A stretch of 64,000 bases of DNA, taken from the NCBI GenBank assembly GCA_014529385.2, contig CM043945.1, positions 92,926,612-92,990,611 on the forward strand, in the 5' to 3' direction. The position numbers were made by a program, and so were the translations under genes. Positions 1-9,829 of the stretch are shown one piece after another. This DNA is from Adiantum capillus-veneris (lineage: Eukaryota > Streptophyta > Polypodiopsida > Polypodiales > Pteridaceae). How positions within the stretch are numbered: position 1 is the first letter of the stretch; every line of letters starts with the position of its first letter. Below the pieces are notes generated by a model. The model worked only from the letters and a program-made list of their open reading frames with translations. It was not told the origin of the DNA and searched no databases.

Positions 1-574
1 ACCAAACTTGCTGGAATTTTCTCACTTGACGCCTTATGGCATACGATAGAAATTCTGGCAAGTTTCGTTGACGCCACTCCGAGACGACATTGTTTGGCCA
101 CCAAAATTTGCACGCATGGGGGATAGAGCACTCTTCCCCATGTGTGCAAATTTTGGCACCAAGATGGCATCATCTCATAGCGACTCCAATCAAACTTGCC
201 GGAATTTTCCTCACTTGACGTCTTATGGCCACGCGAGAGAAATTCCGACGCTCCGAAACGACATCTTTTTGCCACCAAAATTTGCACGCATGGGGGATAG
301 TGCACGCCCCACACCCGTGCAGATTTTGGGACCAAGATGGTGGTGCCAACCAAACTTGCCTAAATTTCCCTCACTTGACGTCTTATGGCCATGCGAGAGA
401 AATCCGGCAAGTTTGGTTGGCGTCGCTCTGAGACCACGTTGTTTTGCCACCAAAAATTTGCACGCTTGGGGAAGAGTGCACCCCTCCACGCTGCAATATT
501 TGGTGCCAAGATGGCATCATCTCATAGTGGAGCCAACCAAACTTGCCAGAATTTTCCTCACTTGACGTCTTATG
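1..574. repeat. Degenerate tandem foldback repeat (about 160-188 bp units)
   Basis: The motif AAACTTGC followed by a GGAATTTTCCTCACTTGACG-like stretch recurs at about 4, 192, 352 and 539, so units are about 188, 160 and 187 bp. Within a unit the same words return inverted: a GGCAAGTTT/AAACTTGCC pair, and CCAAAATTTGCACGCATGGGG against CCCCATGTGTGCAAATTTTGG. Each unit could therefore fold back on itself. Reading frames here are open in several frames only because of this structure, and I see no real gene. CACTA element 1 has inserted into the last unit. Confidence 0.75.
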
Positions 575-589
575 CACTACAAGCCATGC

Positions 590-720
590 TTCACATTAGC
601 GACGCTCATACAACGACGCTCAAATATGTAAATGCACGGCGTCGCTATTATCGTCGCTATGACCGTCGCTATGTTACTCTTGACATAGAGATGGTCATAG
701 CGACGGTGATAGCGACACCC
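590..720. repeat. 5' subterminal GCGACG motif array of CACTA element 1
   Basis: About nine copies of AGCGACG or its complement CGTCGCTA lie within 130 bp of the left end, in both orientations. In the En/Spm family such subterminal motifs bind the small transposase TNPA, so this is the likely binding region for the TNPA-like product encoded in the element (family knowledge plus inference). Confidence 0.75.
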
Positions 721-811
721 GCAGGGGTAAAAAAAATAACCGAGGGCGTCCGAAAACTCAGATCTCAGATCTCAATTTTCGATGCGCGCTCAAGCAAGGA
801 AGGTAACGCTC

Positions 812-969
812 TCACTCTCTCTCTCTCTCTCTCTCTTTCTTCTCCAAAAACACACACACACGAGGAGAGGAAGGAGAGCCAAGTATGCTCCTTCCCTCTC
901 CTCACTCTCATGGTCCCTTCCCCTCTTTCTCTCTCCCTCTCTTTCACACACACACACACACATTGTGTT

Positions 970-1014
<45 letters not shown>

Positions 1015-1166
1015 ACAAGCATAAACAAAAACGCACACACACATGCATACACAAAGAAATCACACACACATTGAGAGAGGAAAAGAGAGAGAGAGAGCAT
1101 GCATAAACCAAAAATGCGCACACACACATGCATAATCAAAGAAAGCACACACACATTGAGAGAGGA

Positions 1167-1211
<45 letters not shown>

Positions 1212-1274
1212 ATGCATAAACCAAAAGAACGCACACACATGTATAATCAAAGAATGCACACACATTGAGAGAGG

Positions 1275-1328
<54 letters not shown>

Positions 1329-1430
1329 ATGCATAAACCAAAAGAACGCACACACATGCATAATCAAAGAATGCACACACATTGAGAGAGGAAAAGAGAG
1401 AAAGAGAGAGATATATATAAAACAAAGAGA
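812..1430. repeat. (CT)/(CA)/(GA) microsatellites and a GA-bearing minisatellite
   Basis: A (CT)n and (CA)n run at 812-960 and (GA)n at 973-1013 lead into four or five tandem units of roughly 80-120 bp (about 1060, 1145, 1258, 1377). Each unit has the words CACACACATTGAGAGAGG, GCATGCATAAACC and CACACATGCATAATC around a (GA)n of variable length. The same minisatellite is present, inverted, in CACTA element 2 near 19390-19620, so it is part of the element. Long Leu-Ser or Arg-Glu frames here are artefacts of the repeats. Confidence 0.85.
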
Positions 1431-1499
1431 GAGAGAGATAAAAGAAGAAGAAGAAGAGAGTTTTAACATCGTAGGAAAGTATCCCAAGAGACCTTAAAG

Positions 1500-2030
1500 A
1501 TCTAGTCGACATGAGTTGAAGTCAAAAAATGTTATTCATAAGGAAAATGGCATAACCAATCTATCACACTTCGGTGATAGAATAGTTATACCATTTTTCT
1601 CCTATTTTTATTGGCGTGCACACACACTCGAGAAGAAGAGAGTTTAATTTAACGTCGTAGGAAACTAATTAAAGAGACCTAAAAATCTAGCCGACGAGGA
1701 GTTGAAACCAAGACGGTTATACCATTTTTCTCTTTTTATTGGCGCACACACACACAAGAAGAAGACAGTTTGAACGCCGTAGAAAACTATCCCAAAAGAC
1801 GTTAAAGATTAAGATTTTAGTAGACTTAATTACGTTAAATTAGATCTAAGTTTATTTAAATTAGATTGGATTAGATTTAGGTTCATTTTTAGTTAGATTT
1901 ACATTAAATTAGATTTAGGTTTATTTACGTTAGATTTAAATTTACGTTATATTAGATTAGATTTAGGTTTATTAATTTAGGTTTATATATGTTATATTAA
2001 ATTAGATTTAGGTTATTTAATTAAGGTTAG
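1500..2030. other. AT-rich spacer of element 1 with TTAGATTTAGG-type repeats
   Basis: Two imperfect copies of a segment containing GTCGTAGGAAACTA and an AGACCTAAAGATCTAG-like word occur at about 1470 and 1645, with a shorter third near 1775. From 1800 to 2030 the sequence is a degenerate repeat of TTAGATTTAGGTTTA and TTACGTTAGATTT. It resembles but does not match the plant telomere repeat. The same material lies in element 2 at 18700-19130. No gene is seen. Confidence 0.6.
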
Positions 2031-2330
2031 AAGAAATGGCGAGGAAATCGTTTAAGATAAGGTTAGAAGAAATGGCGAGAAAATTTCTTGCGCTCACAGC
2101 CTCGACAGTCCATGCGGACCAGCAATTCCACCTGCATGTTCGACTGCTGCTACCATACAATAAGCCGTCATGTTCAGCTAATGGAAGAGCGCATTGAGCA
2201 TACACAGAAATTAGTGATGCAAGATGATGATTCCAAGGGTCACACACACACAGACACACGATATCCCGTCAAATCTAGAATAAGAATTAAGTGCCTTGAG
2301 CAGACATCAGCTACATTGCAAGAATGACGT
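2031..2330 (+). other. Exon-like fragment of unknown origin inside CACTA element 1
   Basis: A frame around 2088-2240 contains the stretch ISRHVQLMEERIEHTQKL followed by VMQDDDSKG. It has balanced, protein-like composition, unlike the AT-rich and microsatellite DNA around it. It runs into a (CA)n at about 2240. This segment has no evident counterpart in element 2, which carries a heavy-metal-domain fragment in the comparable position. It may be a captured host exon; I do not recognise the family. Confidence 0.3.
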
Positions 2331-2595
2331 ACCTGTATGCTACAAACAAAGATCTACTATGAAAAGATGTTAAGATGCTATGAAATGCTACAGCTAGAGA
2401 AGAGGCAAAGGGGTTTTGTCCACTACATGCAGTATCATGTAGACGTGGGTGTGTAGATTTCTTGTACCCACAAATATAGGCATTGACCAATAAAGACAAG
2501 ATTATAACCCGGTGGTTCTGATCTCCGTGCACCTCTAGACCGAGGTGTGCTGGGATTGGACATGACTAGAGAATGTGAGGTAGTTTACAGTGTGA

Positions 2596-2603
<8 letters not shown>

Positions 2604-2676
<73 letters not shown>
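2604..2676. repeat. (GA)n microsatellite upstream of the TNP2 remnant
   Basis: An uninterrupted GA dinucleotide run of about 36 units, 70 bp upstream of the TNP2 start codon. Element 2 has the matching run at 18392-18447, so the tract is an ancestral part of the family and could lie in the promoter or 5' leader. Confidence 0.9.
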
Positions 2677-2679
<3 letters not shown>

Positions 2680-2744
2680 AAAGAGGAAGAATGTCAATAG
2701 AAGATTAAATTTGTTGTCCAAGTTATAAGATTTTTGCCCTCATT

Positions 2745-4291
2745 ATGAGTAGTGACGAGGATGTGGGGCCGTCCAACCGAAACACCTATCTCTCAACGAG
2801 GATCTTATGTCCCTGTAACCATTGCAAGCATGCTCTGCGACGGACAAGACGCGTTTCTTTGCAGCACGTTCGCGAATTTGGTGAGTTCGATCCATCTATT
2901 ATAGATCGAGTTGTTGCCAATTATAACTCATCGGACTCTGACGCTGGCCAACAGACAGCAATCTTGCAACCCAATAGACGTGTTCGCAGGCGCTTTGGTC
3001 AAGCAGCAAATGTGAGGCAACAAGATGTAGCCTCTGACCGCTCGGGGGATGATCATGCATACCACATTCCCAACGAGGCAATGTTTGAGCCCGAAATTGA
3101 TGAAATGATCGCGACGATCATGGATTCATAAAGGCTTGTCTATGATGATATGAAAAGTGAAGCCGATACGCCATTGTATAATGGAGCACGTGTGTCTAGA
3201 TTGAAAGCGTTCCTGGTTCTTCTCAACATGCAGACAAAGTTTGGATGGAGTGACACTAGCGTCACAGCGCTTTTCAGGTGATCTATTACAATAATTAGTT
3301 TACTTTAATAAAACTCTAAATGTATAATGATCTGATAGATTTTTACACAATTGTGCCGTATTTTTATGTTGTGTAGATTGCTCAAAGAGCACATACTACC
3401 AGTTGATAATGTGATGCCAGATTCTCGAGAGGAAGCAAGAAAGATTTTGCGAAACTTGGGGATGGATTATAATTCGATCCAAGCTTGTCCTAATGACTGC
3501 ATTCTTTTCAGAGGGGAATACATAGACATGGAGAAGTGTCCGAAATGTGATTCCGAAAGATATTGAGTAGACCTCCAAGGAACAAAAATTTCGCAAAAGG
3601 TTTTGCGATATTTTCCTCTGCTTCCTCGCATCAAGCATTTCTTCGAATGTATGTCCATGGCTACCCTACCATCATGGCCTGAGGAGAATAAATCTTTGGA
3701 TGGTGTGTTACGGATTCCTGCAGATTGTGCAGCCTGGAAACATATAGATGGAACATGGACGGATTTTGCCAGGGAAGCTCGAAATTTGCGCTTAGGCCTG
3801 GCTATGGATGGCGTAAATCCATTTGGTCAAAGATCAACATCTTACAAGGTATGGACCGTTGTCATCGTCAACTACACCATTCCCCCGTGGTTGACTACGA
3901 AGAAGGGGCACCTATGGCTAAGCTTGATTGTGCCGGGGCGATATAAAGTGAAAAATATGGATGTGTTTCTTCGTCCACTATTGGAAGAGCTACAACAATT
4001 GTGGATTGGCATAGAGGTGGTGGATATGAGCCGACACATAGGTCGACGGAATGCTTTGATCAGTCGAGGCATTCTAATGTGGACCATGCATGACTATCCC
4101 GGACTAACAGAATGCTCAGGTGATCTATTTACACTCCTCACTCAGACACTGTAAATCAACCTGCTACTCTCTATGGGGTGCATGCAGAGGATATACAAAA
4201 TGAAACAGAGGACATCTGTTTAAACGGAGAGCTCTATATAGATATAGGAAGTTATGCTAAGCTATGCGAGGATGAGAGAGAGATCTCTTAA
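2745..4291 (+). pseudogene. CACTA TNP2-type transposase, internally deleted (element 1)
   Basis: Exon 1 (2745-3277) begins MSSDEDVGPSNRN. A 99-bp intron (3278-3376, GT...AG) follows, then exon 2 (3377-4119). Exon 2 has typical Transposase_21/TNP2 words: ACPNDCILFRGEY, CPKCDSERY, GVLRIPADCAAWKHID, ARNLRLGLAMDGVNPFG and IPPWLTTKKGHLW. The frame is broken by TAA at 3129 (GAA in element 2) and TGA at 3564 (CGA in element 2, a CpG-type transition). Just after the second donor site the sequence jumps to the last ~130 bp of the gene (4159-4291), so the rest of TNP2, the DUF4218-like region and most of the C-terminal domain are missing. No active full-length protein is possible. Confidence 0.9.
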
Positions 4292-4553
4292 AGCCATAAA
4301 TATTGTATTTGAACAAGTGTGCTCCTTTTTGTAAATTCAAAGTTATGCACTTGCCTCTTTCATCACTCAAGTTGAATAGAAGAAAAACGCTTTCTGTTGC
4401 TGCTAGCCTTTGAACATTCCAAAGCTACAAGCACTGGAGTGTTCTTGTACGATTCTCCGGCTCTTTAAGTATTTGCGTCATTGCGTCATTACACCCACAT
4501 ACATTTAATAGCTGTACGATTCTCCGGCTCATTAAGTATTTGCGTCATTGTAT

Positions 4554-4556
<3 letters not shown>

Positions 4557-4599
<43 letters not shown>
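4557..4599. repeat. (CT)n microsatellite before the TNPA-like gene
   Basis: About 20 CT units lie 70 bp upstream of the start codon of the TNPA-like gene. Element 2 lacks this tract at the matching place (14340-14420), so it expanded only in element 1. A nearby segment (CTGTACGATTCTCCGGCTC) is also duplicated at about 4446 and 4512. Confidence 0.85.
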
Positions 4600-4604
<5 letters not shown>

Positions 4605-4670
4605 CTTGTCCATGTTTTCTACTCCATTCATTCAATATTAAGTTTAAATGTTCGTGTGTTTAATGCAGGT

Positions 4671-5985
4671 ATGGATGATAATGAGTTTTTTTCTTCTTTG
4701 TCACCCCAGCAGAGACAGTGGTACGTGGAGCGTCATCGCTCAGACGCACCGTCGCGCGTTCCTACTCCATCCGCATCTCCCTCTGTTTCGGAGTCCTCAG
4801 CGTGCTCCGAAGCTTCTGTGTCGACGAGACGATCTTCACACTCGTCTAGGCACCGGTGCTCTAGTGGTGGCGGTGGCGGTTGTTGTGGTGGTGGCGCCAC
4901 CGATGCTTCGACACCGCCTCGTGTTCGACAAGGCTCTTTACCCTCCCCTTCTTTGCCCATCCCGACACCAGCCACGGCATCGCCATCGACACTAGGTTTT
5001 GCGCGGTTGAGTGCCGTTCCCCACAGCTACACACCACTAGCTACTCCTCCAGGAGTCACTCCAGTGGACACTTCTCGCTTCGGGGCTCAGACTCCAGTGG
5101 AGACACCTGGCGTCCGTACCCCTGTTGACACGCCGCTAGAGACCCCTGTCGAGACACCCAGGTTCACGCGTCAGCGGCGAGAGGGCTTGCCTTACTCCGT
5201 TGACTTCAGCGGCGGCATCATCTTGGATGATGACGGCAAGAGGGTGATTTCGCGCATGCGCGGTCTTTGCTCTCAGGTGTTTAGACACTACATACTAAAC
5301 TCCTGGAGTGAAATACCAAAAGAATTAAAAGACAGAGTTTTCAGCATGCTTCATGACGCGTTTCCCGTTCCAACACGGGATGACCGCTTCAATGAAGATG
5401 TGATGAAGGTTCGAATGCGCGAATACTGCAAGCATAAGCGTTCCGAAGTGCAAAAAGCAATCAAGCATGGATGGAACAGACCAGATTGGCTGGCCAAAGA
5501 AGATTGGAAGCATGCGAAGAAAGAAGCGCGCGAGAATCCCGACAAGTGGAAGCAACAAAAGGAGGCAGCCAGAGCGCGAGTAGAGGCAGGGAGCTCGCAT
5601 CACTTGGGGAGCGGCGGGTGGGCATCATTTGAGGCCGATTTTGTAAGTGTTTTCACATCTATGTTCGATAGTTTAGGGTTTATGGGATTTGAAATTCTAA
5701 CATAATGGACTCTTTGTATGTTTTGATAGTGGTCGTTTACAGGACGTGATCCCACTCCGTACGAGCGTGAGTACGCATGCAAGAAGGGCTTAAACGCCCT
5801 TATAGACATCGTGACTTCTCGCGGTGGCATGGTTAGTATTAGGGTTTATTATTTTCTATTTATTGTATTGTTTTATAGACGTCGCTCGCTATATGTTGAA
5901 TTATACTTACAAAAAGCTATCTTATTGTTTTTTTTTGCAGAATCCGACAGATACGCCGCTTGGACGCGATGAGACGTCTGATTAG
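4671..5985 (+). CDS. TNPA-like plant transposase (Transposase_24, Ptta/En/Spm), element 1, three exons
   Basis: Exons are 4671-5642, 5730-5831 and 5941-5985, with GT...AG introns, giving 372 residues ending RDETSD. The start at MDDNEFFSSLSPQQRQW is chosen because element 2 has the same start. Residues 20-175 are rich in Ser, Pro, Thr and Gly, with repeated TPVETP-like words, and look disordered. The folded part follows: SGGIILDDDGKRVISRMRG, the REYCKHKRSEVQKAIKHGW stretch, NRPDWLAKEDWKHAKKEA and GSGGWASFEADF, as in the Transposase_24 family. In En/Spm the equivalent protein binds subterminal motifs and works with TNP2. It is open throughout, so element 1 could still supply this product. Splice sites are predicted by eye and agree between the two elements. 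Confidence 0.88.
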
Positions 5986-6149
5986 ACGACGTCAGTTTAG
6001 CCATAGCTAGATAGCATTAGTTTCTTTTTGTCCTAGCTTATGTATCATGAGACCATGTAACTATGTATTTTTGAAAACCATGTATATTTTTAAAATAATG
6101 ACAATGGTTTGTATCTATTACATTTGCAATGATTAACAATCAAGTGATT

Positions 6150-6271
6150 TTGCTGCTGTGTGACGCTCTTGTGACGCTTATAGCGACGCGTTTTGCGACG
6201 CCGAGGGTTTAAAAAACCCAATGTATTTCCGTCGCTATAAGCGTCACAAGAGTACACAACCTCTTGTAGTG
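6150..6271. repeat. 3' subterminal region and terminal repeat of CACTA element 1
   Basis: GACGCTTATAGCGACG is followed by an inverted partner, CCGTCGCTATAAGCGTC, around a centre containing GGGTTTAAAAAACCC, so the last 110 bp can fold into a hairpin. The terminal CTTGTAGTG ends at 6271. The outer ~25 bp match the left end of element 2 read inverted. Confidence 0.8.
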
Positions 6272-6274
6272 ATG

Positions 6275-6838
6275 GTCATGCAAGGGTGCGCAAGTGCCAA
6301 ATCAACATATCGTTAGTAAGAATTAATTCTTCTCTAAGCACAATAAAGCCATCTGCTTCACTTTCAACGCGATCTATTAGGAATAGTTTGTGCACTTTTT
6401 GCAAGCCAATAAGGTGGTGCCAAGTGGCCCAACTCAGCTTGCAACAATTCTTGTGACAATCTTAGGTAATCAAGGTAAACAAATAGGTGATAGACATTTT
6501 GAAAAACAAATGAGAGAAGAATCTACACAGGATTCTCTCTCACACTTATTTTCTATTGAAAACACAAAAGGGGAGAACGGTTAGCCTGCATGAGAACTGA
6601 CAGATCTATCTCTCTCTTGAACTGTTAGCGTGCATGAGAACTGACAGATCTCTCTCTCTCTCTCTCTCTCCTTGCTCAAGGGTTATTGTTGAGAGATCTC
6701 ACGAGGGAGGTGAAGCGCCGCCTTCAAGTGGGTGAGTCTTTTTCTCTCCGACAGATCTCTCTCTCCCTCTCTCTGCTCAAGGGTTATTGTTCAGAGATCT
6801 CAGGAGGGAGGTGAAGCGCCGCCTTCAAGTGGTTGAGT

Positions 6839-6882
<44 letters not shown>

Positions 6883-7930
6883 AATAGAAGCAGCACTCTC
6901 GCTTGATGGGCTGTTAAGGGCTAATTAGCGAAGGAAGCCTTGCTTCCAGAGCAAGAGATTCGAGCTTAAGGGGTAGGCATGGGCTTGGAGATGGATGATC
7001 ATGGCTAAGAGACGCAAGCCTTGCTGGAGCAAAGGACTCGAGCTTAAGGGGTAGACATGGGTTTGGAGATGGTTGACAACAGAAATACGAGGCTAAGGTG
7101 ATCTTGCAAGGTAGCAAGGCAGCCGATGTGGGGGGCATCTTGAAAACTAATGGAATTTATTTAAAAGAGAGCGAGTAGGTCACGAGTAGAAATATTGTGC
7201 TTCCAATCTTCTGCATTAAAGTGTGCGCTGGGCACGTGCTACAGAGAAATCCATCTGGCATTGGTAGAGAAGCCCCTGTCCGTATCCAAGTAATGTCTTG
7301 GAGAATTCCACCATCGTTGGCTTATGGCATCTGCTACGTCCGGATCGGTCAGCGAAGCGAGTTCAACATCAGAAAACCACCTTGTGCAGCCAAGCAAGAG
7401 ACCTGGCAGGCTTGGCATTGAGTTGGGGGATTGTTATAGCGGTGCCTCAGCATCGGCAAACAAAGCAAGTTGCGCTCGATGAAGCTCCCTGCAGTCTTAA
7501 CCTTTGCACATTAGCAAGCTGAGCAACTGACAACGATGTGTGGTGGTCGTTTGGTGGCGAGGAGGGAAGCAGTAGTTTTTAAGTACATACACCCTGCTTC
7601 CACAGCAGTGCTGCCCCTGATAGCATGGCATTGACAACGTATAATCAATAAGACGCATCATCGACATTAGGGATGCAATAGGAGAGGCCCTGTGATCTCA
7701 ACACCTTACGAGAGGGGGCATAGCCATGTCGCCCATTGATTTGGCAGCACATATCCATTAGAGTAGGGGAAGCGACCAGGCGCCGACTTCCCATAGCATA
7801 AATGTAGCAAGCGGCCAAAGTGCAGCAAGGTAATATAGCATAGCTGAAGATGTTCATATACAGTGAAACTGATAGCAAGTTCAAACATGAATTGTGAATG
7901 AGATGGTGTTGTGAATACATATAGAGAGTT
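6275..7930. other. Intergenic DNA with short tandem duplications, no gene seen
   Basis: I find no supported coding region. A word ending GACAATCTTAGGTAATCAAG near 6452 resembles one near 9425, so a dispersed repeat fragment is likely. The segment GCTCAAGGGTTATTGTT through GAAGCGCCGCCTTCAAGTGG is tandemly duplicated (about 6675 and 6775). Another duplication of period 78 has copies at about 6957 and 7039 (CGAGCTTAAGGGGTAG). A (CT)n run lies at 6846-6879. Confidence 0.5.
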
Positions 7931-7945
7931 TTTCTTTATGCTATT

Positions 7946-8310
7946 TTGGTTACGCTCACGTTTTGCATTAATGTTGGTTGCTGTGCTTTTGATTACCCAC
8001 ATGAGCCTCCTACTCCTGTCACAGAACGGGAAATCTCTTCCCATGAAGAGACCCATCATGGTGAGAGAAGCAGCTTCTCCTGCCACATTTGCCTCAACAT
8101 CGCGCACGAACCCGTCGTCACCGTATGCGGCCACCTCTTTTGATGGCCATGCATCTACCGCAGGCTCCAATCCCCACACCCCGATGGCAGTCCCGGCAAG
8201 ACTTGCCTTGTTTGTAAAGCTAGCCTTGCCCGAGAGCACGCCATCCTTCTCCTCTATGGTAGTGGTATGACAAACTCTACGTCTTTCGGCCCGCCAAGCT
8301 TTCCATAACG
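7946..8310 (+). pseudogene. RMA/RNF5-like RING-finger E3 ligase remnant with nonsense codon in the RING
   Basis: One frame reads FSCHICLNIAHEPVVTVCGH and, past a stop, WPCIYRRLQ then TCLVCKASLARE and LLLYGSG. This is the C3HC4 RING of membrane-anchored RMA-type ubiquitin ligases (RNF5/RNF185 relatives), including the basic-to-YG tail just after the RING. Zinc ligands are visible at codons 8081, 8090, 8125, 8131 (His), 8150, 8204 and 8213. The remaining ligand, the Cys in GHLFCWPC, is a TGA at 8141-8143, one base from TGT or TGC. The downstream region and the C-terminal membrane anchor expected in the family are not recognisable. The single stop removes an essential ligand and truncates the protein, so I call it a pseudogene. 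A sequencing error at this one base is the alternative. Confidence 0.8.
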
Positions 8311-9570
8311 CCCACCCAGCATTAGACCCACCACCCCTCTTGCCCAATCCCCAACTCATCCCCCCACCCCCTTCTCTCTTCTTCACTCTTTATCTACACC
8401 AGTCAAGCCTGTTGGAGATTTCAGGGGTACACAACCATCATCATCTCCACTAATTAGGTTGGGTAGACAGTAGCCCTCTTCATAACCTCCTTGACTCGGT
8501 AGGGAAAATCCCTCCTTGTCCATCTCTGTGACCCGACCACTAGAGGGAACCCACCAGGGTTTTCATGCCCATTTCTTCTCCTATTAAGGGTTGAAGAAGG
8601 CCTTTGTCTTCTGCTCTTTGAATGGGCGGGAGGAGGCTCTCTTCTCTGAATACATCACATGCTTCTTGTAACTTGATGCACCTCTCCTATGTAAACGCGG
8701 GCACGCAGCGAGGTTACCTCGACTCATGCTGATGTCCCTCTACAGGAGCCCCTTCTTGCAGCTCCTCCCATGAACCCACAGTCCCACACCCTCAGCTTGG
8801 CCATGGTGCCCATGCGACACACCCCTTGCAGGAGCTCCTTGGCCAGCGAACAATGGAAGACCAGAAGTAGAAGTTTCCTCCCCACACCTTTCATACCCTG
8901 CCTTGCCATCGCTATTACCTCTCAGCGCTGCTGGTATCTACCTTCCTGATCTTTATTTGCCTCGTTGGTTGTCCCCTGCTCCCTCTCTTGGTGTGAAGCT
9001 TTCCATGCCTACATTGGATTTTTTTGCCCAAGATGAGAGAATGTTTCGTTCGGAAGGTCGCATGTATGTCTATGATCTGACATTGAGATTTGTTAGCACA
9101 CAAGGTGTGGTCTTCTTGCACACAGAGTTTCGAATTCCTGCAAGTTCGAAGATTCTGAGCGGATGGTGATTATGCCTGAAGAAGGCGCATTAGATCTGCC
9201 CAATTCAATCTGGGCTTTGTTGGAGATGTTGCGTTCAAAAATATTACGCTATGTACAAAGAAAACGAGAAAGAGAACCCTAACATCCACAACAAAGTGGA
9301 GATTTAGGGCAAAATTCAATGCTGGTTATCTTGATATGAAATTTTTGGCGCTGGAGTATTTACATATTCTCCAATCTCATGATGCCAAGTGGCATATCTC
9401 TCCTTTCGTGCTTTTCTGTGAGACTCTTAGGATATCAAGGTAATAAAAATAATGGTTGAAAAAGTTGTTGTCAAGCCGACCCCAGAGTGTGTAGAAGAAA
9501 AATCTCTATTCTATTGGTCAAATATGGTGAATTCAAGAAATTCAAAACAAATTTATAGGTTTTCCTTATT
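8311..9570. other. Intergenic DNA with one exon-like stretch
   Basis: From 8311 to 8900 I see Pro-rich frames in several phases but no recognisable protein. On the + strand 8903-9169 is open and contains DERMFRSEGRMYVYDLTLRF; a neighbouring frame continues with MVIMPEEGALDLPNSIWALL up to about 9280. A one-base shift near 9150 would join them. This could be an old exon or part of a decayed element; the family is not recognised. Confidence 0.3.
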
Positions 9571-9690
9571 GATAGGGCACTTCCACACAGTGGGGGGACG
9601 GCTGAGTGGGGAGTGTGTGGGTTGTTTTGAATTCAGCCTTACCGCCCATACAAAATGTACCTTAGCTCTTTCAATGCATCAATAGTTTTT
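9571..9690. repeat. Left part of a dispersed repeat and left LINE-A target duplication
   Basis: The segment starting TAGGGCACTTCCACACAG and containing CATACAAAATGTACCTTAG is similar to 48050-48200 in the same orientation. It is interrupted at 9690 by LINE-A and resumes at 23361 (TAAAATAGGGTATTTAA). Positions 9674-9690 (ATGC.TCAATAGTTTTT) match 23345-23361 with one mismatch and form the LINE-A target-site duplication. Confidence 0.75.
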
Positions 9691-9829
9691 TTTTTTTAAT
9701 AGAGAAAGTGGAATTGATTAAGATAAAACATTAAAATGAGAAAAAGGGGGCAAGGTCCAACAGATGGGGTTGGCCAACCCAACGAGGGAAGGTGTATTTA
9801 CATGAAAAGAGGGGACACCATATGAGAGA

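Larger units (their letters stand above)
572..6274 (+). mobile_element. CACTA (En/Spm) DNA transposon, element 1, with target duplication
   Basis: The element proper is 575-6271 (5697 bp). It starts CACTACAAG and ends CTTGTAGTG, the terminal inverted repeat of CACTA elements. The 3-bp target duplication ATG flanks it at 572-574 and 6272-6274. Both subterminal regions carry arrays of GCGACG/CGTCGC. Inside are a broken TNP2-type gene and an open TNPA-like gene, both on the + strand. Compared with element 2, about 2.2 kb is deleted from the second TNP2 intron to near the TNP2 C-terminus, so element 1 cannot make full TNP2 and is expected to be non-autonomous. Ends, target duplication and protein content agree, so the identification is secure. 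Confidence 0.95.

Noticed and set aside
765-1512. Long Leu-Ser and Arg-Glu reading frames on both strands
   Set aside because: They are translations of (CT)n/(GA)n and (CA)n repeats inside CACTA element 1. The same applies near 19402-19889, 25118-25579, 27140-27820, 28430-29116 and 38028-38246.
1800-2030. Interstitial telomere repeat
   Set aside because: The unit is TTAGATTTAGGTTTA-like and irregular. It does not contain consecutive TTTAGGG units.
4548-4670. N-terminal extension of the TNPA-like protein through the (CT)n
   Set aside because: Element 2 lacks the (CT)n and starts at the conserved MDD(N/E)EF site, so the extension is an accidental open frame.
7706-8386. A 226-codon minus-strand gene
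   Set aside because: It is the antisense shadow of the RMA-type RING remnant on the + strand; its composition (Gly/Arg-rich) and lack of motifs do not support it.
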